A stretch of DNA of 8,271 nt from Vulcanimicrobiota bacterium (GTDB lineage Bacteria; Vulcanimicrobiota; Vulcanimicrobiia; Vulcanimicrobiales; Vulcanimicrobiaceae): contig JACRTZ010000130.1 of assembly GCA_014304965.1 (NCBI GenBank), positions 2,371-10,641 on the forward strand, written 5' to 3'. The translations under genes and the position numbers were made by a program. Every line of letters begins with the position of its first letter. The first letter of the stretch is position 1. The notes beneath the pieces are model-generated. The model did not search any database. It was not told the DNA's origin and was given only the letters and a program-made list of their open reading frames with translations. Below, piece by piece: positions 1 through 6,773 of the stretch.

Positions 1-1487
1 GTGCTGCGCTTCTTCACCGACCAGCGGCCGGCGAACAGCGGCGTAAGCGTGAATGACACGAACAGCGAGAACAGCGTCGCCACCACGATCACGACGCCGA
101 ACTCTTTCATGTATTTCCCGAGGATGCCCGACAGGAACGCAATCGGCAGGAACACGACGACGTCCACTAAGGTAATCGTAATTGCGGCTTGGCCGATCTC
201 GGTTCGGCCGTCGATTGCAGCGTCGAGCGGGGTCTTGCCCATGTCGCGATGGCGCGTGATGTTTTCGAGCACGACGATCGAGTCGTCCACCAGGATGCCG
301 ATGGTCAGTCCGAGCCCCATCATCGAGATGAGATCCACCGTAAAGCCCATGAGCCGCATGACGATGAACGTCGCGAGCAGCGAGGTCGGGATCGAGATCA
401 TGACGACGACGGCGTTACGCCACGCGTGCAGAAACAGCAGCATCACGATCGCGGTCAGCACGATGCCTTCGAGCAAACTTTGAAGCACGCCGTTGATCGA
501 GGCTTTGGTGTAGTCGGACGAAGCGTCGATCTCGGTGAGCGTGACGAGCGGATACTTGGTCCGCAGCTCCGCCACTTTCTTGCGCGCGTTCTCGGTCGTC
601 TTGACCTCGTCCGCGTCGTTTTGCCGCTGGATCTCCACCCGAATGGACTGGAGGCCGTTGAAGTGCGAGGGACGGCGCATCTCGACGTGTCCGTCGTCCA
701 CCGCGGCAATGTCGCCGACGGTCAAGAAGCGTTGCGCACCGCCCGGTACCTGCAGCGGGATACGTAAAATGTCTTGCGGCTTGATGATGTCGGCGTGCAC
801 CGACACGGTAACTTCTTGGGTCGCCGAATCCATGCGGCCGCCGGGCAGGTTCGCGTTGTTGGCGGCGAGCGTGTTGCTGACATCCGCCAGCGTGGCGTTC
901 GTCCCCAAAAGGCGCGACTCGTCGGGGAAGACGTGAATCTCGCGCTTGGCGTCGCCCGAAGTGTCCACCGACAAGACGCCCTTGACCGATTTGAGTTCGG
1001 GCACGATCCGGTCGGTGACGACGTCGCTTAGTTGCGGCAGCGTCAGTTTCGGGCTGCTCGCGACAATTTCGAGGATCGGATCGCTGGCCGTCGAGGCCTT
1101 CGACACCCGCGGCGGATCGAGGTCGCTCGGCATGTTAATGCGCGCAGTGTCCACCGCGCGCTGCACCTGGATCGCTTCGTAATTAAGATCGGTATCGAGT
1201 TTGAACCGCGCGATCACGAACGCCGTCCCCTCCTGGAGGATGGCACGCATCTGGTCCATGTTTTCCATACCGTCGAGTTGATCTTCGATCGGCTTGACGA
1301 TCAGTTTTTCCATCTCGGCGGGCGCCGCGCCGGCATACCCGATTCCGATGAAAACGACCGGAAACGCGACGTTCGGAAACAGGCTGACCCCGAGCGCAAA
1401 GTACGACATGATGCCGTACACGACGAGGCCGAAAAAGACCATCAGGGTGATGACGGGACGAGTGATCGCGAAACGGGTCAGCCACAC
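1..1487 (-). CDS. RND (AcrB/HAE1-type) efflux transporter, N-terminal half, cut by window edge
   Basis: Inner-membrane proton-driven pump subunit that works with a periplasmic adaptor and an outer-membrane channel. I translated 495 codons by eye; the frame is open to the left edge, so about half of the usual ~1030 residues are present. The start MWLTRFAITRPV is typical of the family. A first helix lies at about residues 10-30, then a periplasmic porter domain, then helices from about 338. The fourth helix carries GLTIGILVDDSIVVLENI, with the adjacent Asp401-Asp402 matching the proton-relay pair Asp407/Asp408 of AcrB. I chose the GTG at 1487 because it gives the family's usual N terminus; a GAGG lies 11 bases upstream, and another in-frame GTG lies 14 codons further out. 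No adaptor gene lies upstream, so it is either downstream outside the window or elsewhere. Substrate cannot be inferred: drug, solvent or lipid export are all possible. Confidence 0.95.
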   Translation of the reverse strand, partial: MWLTRFAITRPVITLMVFFGLVVYGIMSYFALGVSLFPNVAFPVVFIGIGYAGAAPAEMEKLIVKPIEDQLDGMENMDQMRAILQEGTAFVIARFKLDTDLNYEAIQVQRAVDTARINMPSDLDPPRVSKASTASDPILEIVASSPKLTLPQLSDVVTDRIVPELKSVKGVLSVDTSGDAKREIHVFPDESRLLGTNATLADVSNTLAANNANLPGGRMDSATQEVTVSVHADIIKPQDILRIPLQVPGGAQRFLTVGDIAAVDDGHVEMRRPSHFNGLQSIRVEIQRQNDADEVKTTENARKKVAELRTKYPLVTLTEIDASSDYTKASINGVLQSLLEGIVLTAIVMLLFLHAWRNAVVVMISIPTSLLATFIVMRLMGFTVDLISMMGLGLTIGILVDDSIVVLENITRHRDMGKTPLDAAIDGRTEIGQAAITITLVDVVVFLPIAFLSGILGKYMKEFGVVIVVATLFSLFVSFTLTPLFAGRWSVKKRS

Positions 1488-1802
1488 GGCAGAGGAAACC
1501 TCACACGAAAACGGCCGGTACGAGGACACGTACGACCGCGAGTGGCCTCAAGTTTCGCTCCCCGCCCGAACCCCGGCCTCTCGGCCCGTCCGCCGCCGGC
1601 ATCAAATGTTCGGCGGCCGCACGACTCGCGACCGGCGGCCGCCACAACGCGACTCGGGGACGCCCAAAATTTCGCTTCGTGCGAAATTTCTGCTCGACCA
1701 CTTTTGCGCTCTCGCCTTCCGTGGCTGCGCGCCAAAAGCTGGACGCCCCTCGCCGCTGTCGTGCCATCCGCCGGTCCGATCATGCGCTCCGGCAGGGCGT
1801 TA
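1488..1802. other. Noncoding stretch between tRNA-Leu and the RND gene
   Basis: This 315-base stretch holds no reading frame that resembles a protein; the short open frames crossing it are arginine- and proline-rich, as expected by chance at this GC content. It presumably contains the promoter of the RND gene. Visible structure: the 23-base palindrome at 1667-1689, a 10-base direct repeat cggcggccgc at 1611-1620 and 1633-1642, and an imperfect inverted repeat cttttgcgc (1701-1709) with gccaaaag (1731-1738). I see no hairpin followed by a T-run that would clearly end the tRNA transcript. Confidence 0.7.
1667..1689. repeat. Perfect 9-bp inverted repeat, candidate operator or weak terminator
   Basis: The arms aaatttcgc (1667-1675) and gcgaaattt (1681-1689) are exact reverse complements around a 5-base centre. 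The element is AT-rich inside very GC-rich DNA. It lies about 180 bases upstream of the RND start and about 115 bases beyond the 3' end of the tRNA gene, both on the minus strand. Its size and symmetry suit a dimeric repressor site, as TetR or MarR proteins use at efflux genes. As RNA it could form a hairpin, but only a few T residues follow on the minus strand, so it would be a weak terminator. Confidence 0.5.
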
Positions 1803-1889
1803 TGGTGCGCGAGACTGGACTCGAACCAGCACGCCCTTGCGGGCGCTAGCCCCTCAAGCTAGTGCGTCTACCAATTTCGCCACTCGCGC
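1803..1889 (-). tRNA. tRNA-Leu (anticodon GAG)
   Basis: The minus strand folds as a class II tRNA of 87 bases. The acceptor stem is GCGCGAG (1889-1883) paired with CTCGCGC (1813-1807), followed by discriminator A and an encoded CCA at 1805-1803. The anticodon arm is CTAGC-TTGAGGG-GCTAG, giving anticodon GAG at 1855-1853, which reads CUC and CUU. A long variable arm (CGCCCGCAAGGGCG) and a T arm with TTCGAGT follow, as expected for leucine. It lies 73 bases beyond the dppC stop on the same strand. A small hairpin (gggcc/ggccc, 1906-1920) lies between them. Confidence 0.97.
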
Positions 1890-1962
1890 ATCGAACGTCG
1901 GGATAGGGCCTTGAGGGCCCGTTTCCGTTCGAGTCCGCCGGGACGGGACCTTGCCGGACGCG

Positions 1963-2886
1963 TTACTTCAGTTTGGGGTCGAGGGCGTCGCGCATGCCGT
2001 CGCCGAGGTAGTTGACGGCGAGCACGGTGACGAGGATGCACAGACCGGGGAGGATCGCGACCCAAGGCGCGTTCGACATGTTCGACTGCGCGTTCGCGAG
2101 CATGTTGCCCCAGGAAGCGGTCGGCGGCTGAATTCCGAAGCCCAAGAACGAGAGCGTGGATTCGAGGATGATCACGTTTGCAATCTCGAGCGTCCCCTGC
2201 ACGATGATCGGCGCGACGGCGTTGGGCAGCAGGTGACGGAAGATGATGCGCCCGTCGCGGTTGCCGAGCGCGCGCGCGGCTTCGGTGAATTCTTTTTCAC
2301 GCAGCGACAGAAACGAGGCGCGCACCAAACGCGCGAGCGACGGCCAGGAAAGGCCCCCAATGATGATCACGATCGTGCCGAAGTTGAGTGCGGCCTTGGT
2401 CGAGGTTGCCGACACGATCGCGGTCAGTACGAGCAGAAGCGGCAGCAGCGGAATGGACAGGAAGACGTCGGTCAGCCGCATGAGCCAATAATCCACCCAG
2501 CCGCCATAATAACCGGCGATCGCGCCCACAACGGTGCCAATCGTCAGCTCCATGATCACGGCGAAGAGCGCGACCGTCAGCGAGATCTGCGCGCCGTAGA
2601 TGAGGCGCGCCAACAGATCGCGGCCCACTTCGTCGGTGCCCAGGAAGTGGCCGGCGACGCCGGGTGCGAGCGGGGTGCCCGACCAGGCGTTGTCTATCGC
2701 GTTGGGATCGTGAAGCGGCAGCACGTGCGCGAGCGCGGCGATCAGGACCATGAACGCGATCACGAAGGCGCCGACAATGGCCGGCTTATGCCGGCGGAGG
2801 CGTTTCCAAACGCCGTGGCGTTCGAGTTGGAAGTCGTCGTCGGCCGTAATGGCCAAGCCGCCGGGAGGCAGCGTCGTCGTCGCCAT
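1963..2886 (-). CDS. dppC: Peptide ABC transporter permease, DppC/OppC type
   Basis: Second membrane permease of a binding-protein-dependent importer for di- or oligopeptides (nickel or other small solutes are possible), pairing with DppB in the inner membrane. The protein has 307 residues, normal for the family. A short cytoplasmic N terminus is followed by a helix at about 37-56, then the DppC hallmark GTDEVGRDLLARLIYGAQ (83-100). The EAA loop that contacts the ATPase begins at EAARALGNRDG (202-212) and runs into RHLLPN. The SFLGFGIQPPTASWG block (246-260) is also diagnostic. I chose the ATG at 2886 because it overlaps the dppB stop by one base (TGATG) and gives a family-like N terminus; a start at 3045 would add 53 unrelated residues. 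No ribosome site is evident, so translation is probably coupled to dppB. The ATPase and binding-protein genes are not in the window. Confidence 0.95.
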   Translation of the reverse strand: MATTTLPPGGLAITADDDFQLERHGVWKRLRRHKPAIVGAFVIAFMVLIAALAHVLPLHDPNAIDNAWSGTPLAPGVAGHFLGTDEVGRDLLARLIYGAQISLTVALFAVIMELTIGTVVGAIAGYYGGWVDYWLMRLTDVFLSIPLLPLLLVLTAIVSATSTKAALNFGTIVIIIGGLSWPSLARLVRASFLSLREKEFTEAARALGNRDGRIIFRHLLPNAVAPIIVQGTLEIANVIILESTLSFLGFGIQPPTASWGNMLANAQSNMSNAPWVAILPGLCILVTVLAVNYLGDGMRDALDPKLK

Positions 2887-3887
2887 CAGTCGTATTTCAC
2901 CCGCGGATCGAGCCAGGCATACGCCACATCGGCAACCAGATTGAAAAAGACGACCAGGAACGAAACCATCATCAAATAGCCCATCAGCAGCGAGAAGTCG
3001 AACTGACCGAGCGCGTTGATGAAGAGCCGGCCCATCCCGGGCCACGCGAAGATCGTTTCGGTCACGACGGCACCTGCGACGAGTCCCGGCAGCGAGAGCG
3101 CAACGATCGTCACGACCGGCATCAGCGCGTTCTTGAGACCGTGCCGCATGATGATCGTCATCTTGTCGAGCCCCTTCGCGGCCGCGGTGCGCATGTAGTC
3201 GGTCTTGAGGACTTCAAGCATCGAACTGCGCGTGAAGCGGCTCCACGTCGCAAGGAACAGCAAGCTGAGCACGATGGTGGGCAAGATGAGGTGCTGCAGA
3301 CGGTCGCCGATATTGAAATCGTCGGAATTGCTCAGGCCGGCCGACGGCAACGCGATGTGATAGCCGAACGCGTTGATGCCGTTGACCGCGAACGCAAGCT
3401 GCAGCATGAGCGCGAACCAGAACACGGGCATGGACTGGCCGAAGAACGCGAACGTCGTCACGAGGTAGTCCACCGACGAATAGGGTTTGATGGCGGCGAT
3501 GATTCCGAACGCGACGCCGACGATGAGCGAAAACGTGAAGGCGCTGCCCATCAGCAGCAGGGTCGCCGGCATGCGCTCCAAGATCGCCGCGGTGACGGTT
3601 TCCGAGTTCGACGTCGAGTACCCGAAGTTGCCGAAGTGCTGCGACTCGCCGTCGCTCTGAAGGCCGACGACCCGCGCGATCCACTTGATATACTGAATGT
3701 AGATCGGGTCGTCGAGGCCGAGATTGTGCTTGAGCCGGGCGATGTCGGCAGCGGTAATATGCGGGTTTTGAAGGTAGGGCGCGAGCGGGCCGCCCGGCGC
3801 GTTGCTCAGGATCGCGAACAAGATGACCGAGATCAGCAGCAGCAACGGAATCGCTTCGACCGTCCTGCGGACCACGTAGTTGAACAG
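2886..3887 (-). CDS. dppB: Peptide ABC transporter permease, DppB/OppB type (probable CTG start)
   Basis: First membrane permease of the same importer. Numbered from the GTG at 3875, it shows a first helix (about 8-25), a large periplasmic loop, PATLLLMGSAFTFSLIVG (103-120), the EAA-like loop YMRTAAAKGLDKMTIIMRHG (227-246) and TETIFAWPGMGRL (272-284), all typical of DppB. Length is 329 residues from 3875 or 333 from 3887. I prefer the CTG at 3887: it restores the family's opening (L)FNYVVRRTVEAIP and lies 8 bases from a perfect GGAGG. The GTG at 3875 has that site 20 bases away and would lose the first four residues. An in-frame TAA lies further upstream, with no ATG, GTG or TTG between it and 3875. 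The cleavage enzyme gene upstream ends 62 bases away. Function is secure; the exact start is not. Confidence 0.93.
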   Translation of the reverse strand: MFNYVVRRTVEAIPLLLLISVILFAILSNAPGGPLAPYLQNPHITAADIARLKHNLGLDDPIYIQYIKWIARVVGLQSDGESQHFGNFGYSTSNSETVTAAILERMPATLLLMGSAFTFSLIVGVAFGIIAAIKPYSSVDYLVTTFAFFGQSMPVFWFALMLQLAFAVNGINAFGYHIALPSAGLSNSDDFNIGDRLQHLILPTIVLSLLFLATWSRFTRSSMLEVLKTDYMRTAAAKGLDKMTIIMRHGLKNALMPVVTIVALSLPGLVAGAVVTETIFAWPGMGRLFINALGQFDFSLLMGYLMMVSFLVVFFNLVADVAYAWLDPRVKYD

Positions 3888-3895
3888 TTCGCTCG

Positions 3896-3900
3896 CCTCC
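3896..3900 (-). promoter_or_regulatory. Ribosome binding site deciding the dppB start
   Basis: GGAGG on the minus strand, 8 bases before a CTG at 3887 and 20 bases before the GTG at 3875. This is the strongest ribosome site in the window and argues for initiation at CTG. Confidence 0.65.
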
Positions 3901-3949
3901 GTCTGGTTCGGTCGGCGCGCTTAGGGCGCGGCCGGAACGATTCCTGGTC

Positions 3950-4777
3950 TTACGCGTCTCGGCCGGCCGCCGGAAGGCCAAGAAGCTCGCGCGCCTGCGC
4001 CGGCGTTGCGAGCGGCCGCCCGAACTCGGTAGCGATGCGCGCGACCCGGGCGCCCAGCTCTTCGTTGGTCGCGAGCCGCCCCTTCGTATAATAGATGTTG
4101 TCCTCGAGCCCGACCCGGACGTGCCCTCCGACCGCAATCGCAAGCATCGCCATCGGCAGTTGCGCCCGCCCGATTCCCGCGACGGACCAGGTGCATCCCG
4201 CCGGCAGTCCGCCGGTCAGAAAGCTCAGGTTGCGCTCGTTCGCCGCGAGCCCGCCGGGCACGCCGAGCACGAAGTCGAGGTGGGCCGGAAAACGGACGAG
4301 CCCCTCGCGTTCGAGGATGCGCGCGTTGTCGAGATGACCGGCATCGAAAATCTCGAGTTCGGGCACGACGCCGTGGCGCGCGATTTCGCGCGCGATCTCG
4401 CGCATGATCGGGAAACTGTTCTCGAAAACCTCGTCGCCGAAGTTGACCGTCCCGCAGGTTAGGGTCGCCATGTCGGGGCGCACCCGTAGCGGGGCCGTCC
4501 GCTCTTGGGCCGACATGCCGATCGCGCCGCCCGTCGTGAACTGCACGATGAGATCGCTGCGCGAGCGCACCGCGCGCAGCGCTTCGTCGAAGCGCGAGGG
4601 CTCGCTCGTGTTCGCGCCAGCGTCGTCACGGCAGTGAACGTGCACCATCGCGGCGCCCGCTTCGCGGCATCGTGCCGCGGTTTCGCCGAGCCGCTCGGGC
4701 GTGTACGGCAGATGGGGCGTCGCATCGGGCGCCAGTTCGGCGCCGACCGCGGCGACCGTGACGATCAGCGGCTGCAC
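3950..4777 (-). CDS. Beta-keto acid cleavage enzyme (BKACE/DUF849, Kce family)
   Basis: Metal-dependent TIM-barrel enzyme that condenses a beta-keto acid with acetyl-CoA, giving acetoacetate and a new acyl-CoA. The best-known member, Kce, cleaves 3-keto-5-aminohexanoate in lysine fermentation. The protein has 275 residues, normal for the family. The metal ligands are visible as HVHCRDD (His46, His48) and Glu225 in GLEDN. Glu14 in GAELAPD and Arg221 match active-site positions known from Kce, and FTTGGA (80-85) is the substrate-side loop. Glu14 helps bind an amino group in Kce, which would suit an amino-keto acid, but the family covers many substrates and I cannot fix this one. The GTG start at 4777 lies only 3 bases beyond the glycosyltransferase stop; a GGAG is 14 bases upstream, so coupling is likely. 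Confidence 0.9.
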   Translation of the reverse strand: MQPLIVTVAAVGAELAPDATPHLPYTPERLGETAARCREAGAAMVHVHCRDDAGANTSEPSRFDEALRAVRSRSDLIVQFTTGGAIGMSAQERTAPLRVRPDMATLTCGTVNFGDEVFENSFPIMREIAREIARHGVVPELEIFDAGHLDNARILEREGLVRFPAHLDFVLGVPGGLAANERNLSFLTGGLPAGCTWSVAGIGRAQLPMAMLAIAVGGHVRVGLEDNIYYTKGRLATNEELGARVARIATEFGRPLATPAQARELLGLPAAGRDA

Positions 4778-4780
4778 GCG

Positions 4781-5794
4781 CTAGGTGAAATCTCCGGAAT
4801 CGAGCCCGCGGCGAACGCGCAGGGTTTTCGGCGAAAACTGCACGTCGTAGAACAACGCTTGCAGCGTCAGTTGAAAGCCGGTCGTGAATAGCAACAGTGC
4901 GAGAATGATCGTTCCCGTCGCTCTGGGCACGCCCGTCTTCACCGAGACGTACCACTCGTGTCCGCCGAAGACTAACGCTGCTACGAACAGTGGGATTCCG
5001 ATGATCCCGAACATCGTGCCGACGTTCATTTCCATGAGCACGTAGTTCACGAACAGCCTCCGCATGAGCCGCGCAAGCAGTTTCGGAGGGAAAGATACGA
5101 GCACATTACCAATCGAAAGCGAGCTGTGCTCGCCCGCATAGCGAGGCGGCATCTCGAACTCAGCGATGAGCCGCCGAGCGGTGCCCATCGCACACAGCAG
5201 ATCGATCTCGAAAAAGTAGCGTTCAGAGAGTTTCGCGACGTCGATTCTCCGCAACGCGTCGGCGCGCAGAGCGACGAACCCGTTGGTCGGATCGCTGATC
5301 GTCCAGTAGCCGCTGCTGATTTTCACGAGCAGCGACAACCCGGCGTTGCCGATCAACCGAACTGCCGGCATCACGCGCACCGTCTCGGGATCGGCGAAGC
5401 GGTTTCCCTTTACCAAATCCACCTCGGGATGCCGTTCGAGCACGCGCACCATGAACGGCAGAAATCCGACGTCCATTTGATCGTCCGCATCCACCTTCAC
5501 GATCACGTCCGCACCGAGCGACAAGGCGTGCGCGATGCCCGTCTTGACCGCGCCGCCGACGCCCCGATTGACTTCGTGGCGGAGCACATGAACACGCTCG
5601 TCAGGTTCGATCGCTTCGTGCGTTGCTTCCGGACATGCGTCGTCGACGACCACCACGAAACTCGCTTCGGGAAGCGCCCGCGCGATCACGCGACGAATCG
5701 TCGCGCGCGCGCGGTAGGCCGGGATGACGATGGCGATAGTGAGGCTTGTCGCGGCCTCGCCCGGCCGTTCGATTTCGATCTGACTCGCGTGCAT
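4781..5794 (-). CDS. GT2 family glycosyltransferase with two C-terminal membrane helices
   Basis: Probable inner-membrane enzyme moving a sugar from a nucleotide donor to a lipid or polyprenyl carrier, or to an envelope glycan. The 337 residues hold a GT-A fold: IAIVIPAYRARATI (21-34), VVVVDDACPEAT (47-58, nucleotide-binding Asp51-Asp52), VNRGVGGAVKTG (75-86), and KVDADDQMD (100-108, metal-binding DxD at 102-104). DPTNGF (168-173) and YFFEIDLL (193-200) resemble dolichol-phosphate mannose synthase and GtrB-like enzymes. Two hydrophobic segments at about 258-278 and 292-314 anchor it. An in-frame TAG lies 9 bases before the ATG, so 5794 is the earliest start; GGGGAG abuts that ATG directly, unusually close. 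A 79-base gap follows the KamB-like gene, and the cleavage enzyme begins 3 bases downstream. Donor and acceptor are unknown, and no other envelope glycan gene is in the window. Confidence 0.9.
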   Translation of the reverse strand: MHASQIEIERPGEAATSLTIAIVIPAYRARATIRRVIARALPEASFVVVVDDACPEATHEAIEPDERVHVLRHEVNRGVGGAVKTGIAHALSLGADVIVKVDADDQMDVGFLPFMVRVLERHPEVDLVKGNRFADPETVRVMPAVRLIGNAGLSLLVKISSGYWTISDPTNGFVALRADALRRIDVAKLSERYFFEIDLLCAMGTARRLIAEFEMPPRYAGEHSSLSIGNVLVSFPPKLLARLMRRLFVNYVLMEMNVGTMFGIIGIPLFVAALVFGGHEWYVSVKTGVPRATGTIILALLLFTTGFQLTLQALFYDVQFSPKTLRVRRGLDSGDFT

Positions 5795-5873
5795 CTCCCC
5801 GCTCTATGGCGCGCTGCGAAGCGCAAGCCCTCCAGGCGCGTGCGCCCGGCCGCCTAGCGGTTCGGGGGCACGT

Positions 5874-6773
5874 TCATGCGAACGAGCGATTGGCGAACAG
5901 GTCGAAGGTCGGTAGCTTCGTTGCGGCGCCGACCGCATCGAGAAATGCGCGCGGATCGAACGTCCGCCGCGGGTGGCTCGGCGCCGTCGTACAGGCGACG
6001 ACGTGCAGCGGCCGTTCGGCCCGCAGATCGAGGCGCGCAGCAAGCGCGAGATACGTGCGGCCGCCGAAAGCGATGCGCGTACCGTCTTCCACGACGATTT
6101 GGCGCCGTTCGCCTGCGGCAACCAGGTCGCGCGCGCGCTCGAGCGTGAGCGCGCCTTCGATGCGCAGCGCGTCTTCGGCGCCCGCCGGCGCGAGCTGCAG
6201 GCGCTCGGCCAGCGCGCGTGCATCGTCCACGCACTCGTCGAACGTCGGCGCCGTCGCGCCGGCCGCAAGCACGATGGCGTCTATGCCCTCGCGCAGAAAC
6301 GCAAGACGATCGATCGCACCGTCCACGATGGCGAGCGTCGCCACGGATTGCAAACGCCGCACGACGCGGAGCACGGCCGTCGCGCTCGCCGGCCCCGCGA
6401 GTTCGTATTCTCCGGCGCGCCGAACCCGGGCGACCGCGATCCGCCCGAGCGCACCGCGCTCTTCGAGCACGTCGAGGATTTCGAGGGCGGGATCCGCGCT
6501 CACCAGCGACTCCGCGGACGCGAGCACCGCACCTTCGCGCAGGAAGATACGCGGCTTCGGCGTGCCCTCCACGACGTCGAATGTCTCGCCGTCGCGGCCT
6601 GCCGTGCAAACCGCGATCGCAACGCCTTGCGCCTGGAAGGCGCCGCAGAGCGCGGCGGCCGTCACCGTCTTTCCCGAATTCTTGGCGGTTCCGGCGACGG
6701 CGACCGAACGCGCGCCCGATGCGCGAACGAGCGACGCGAGTTCCGCAGGCGCATCCGCCGCGCGCGCGCTCAT
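5874..6773 (-). CDS. P-loop NTPase resembling KamB (lysine 5,6-aminomutase reactivase subunit)
   Basis: The 299-residue protein starts with a Rossmann-like strand and a Walker A loop, VAVAGTAKNSGKTVTAAAL (24-42). Then come TAGRDGETFDVVEGTPKPRI (57-76), ARVRRAGEYELAGP (115-128), LAIVDGAIDR (147-156, a possible Walker B region) and a C-terminal TFDPRAFLDAV...LPTFDL block. By recollection of the family, the AKNxGKT loop, GRDGE, KPRI, ELAGP and VDGAxDR together match KamB, which with the MutS-like KamC is thought to reactivate B12-dependent lysine 5,6-aminomutase using ATP. I could not align it, so this rests on motif memory. Otherwise it is a SIMIBI-type P-loop protein of unknown role. I chose the ATG at 6773 because it overlaps the mntP stop (ATGA) and gives a sensible N terminus; a start at 7028 would add 85 arginine-rich residues lying inside mntP. 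No signal peptide or membrane helix is seen, so it is cytoplasmic. Confidence 0.7.
   Translation of the reverse strand: MSARAADAPAELASLVRASGARSVAVAGTAKNSGKTVTAAALCGAFQAQGVAIAVCTAGRDGETFDVVEGTPKPRIFLREGAVLASAESLVSADPALEILDVLEERGALGRIAVARVRRAGEYELAGPASATAVLRVVRRLQSVATLAIVDGAIDRLAFLREGIDAIVLAAGATAPTFDECVDDARALAERLQLAPAGAEDALRIEGALTLERARDLVAAGERRQIVVEDGTRIAFGGRTYLALAARLDLRAERPLHVVACTTAPSHPRRTFDPRAFLDAVGAATKLPTFDLFANRSFA

Noticed and set aside
1906..1920. Hairpin gggcc-ttgag-ggccc between dppC and tRNA-Leu as a terminator
   Set aside because: The stem is only 5 bp and no T-run follows on the minus strand.
1951..2979. Plus-strand open frame of 342 codons
   Set aside because: Antisense to dppC and its conserved motifs; its His/Arg/Asp-rich composition matches a shadow frame.
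3141..4091. Plus-strand open frame of 316 codons
   Set aside because: Antisense to dppB and the end of the cleavage enzyme gene; no recognisable domain.
5811..5824. Small hairpin gcgct-gcga-agcgc between the KamB-like and glycosyltransferase genes
   Set aside because: Five base pairs in GC-rich DNA is expected by chance, and there is no T-run.
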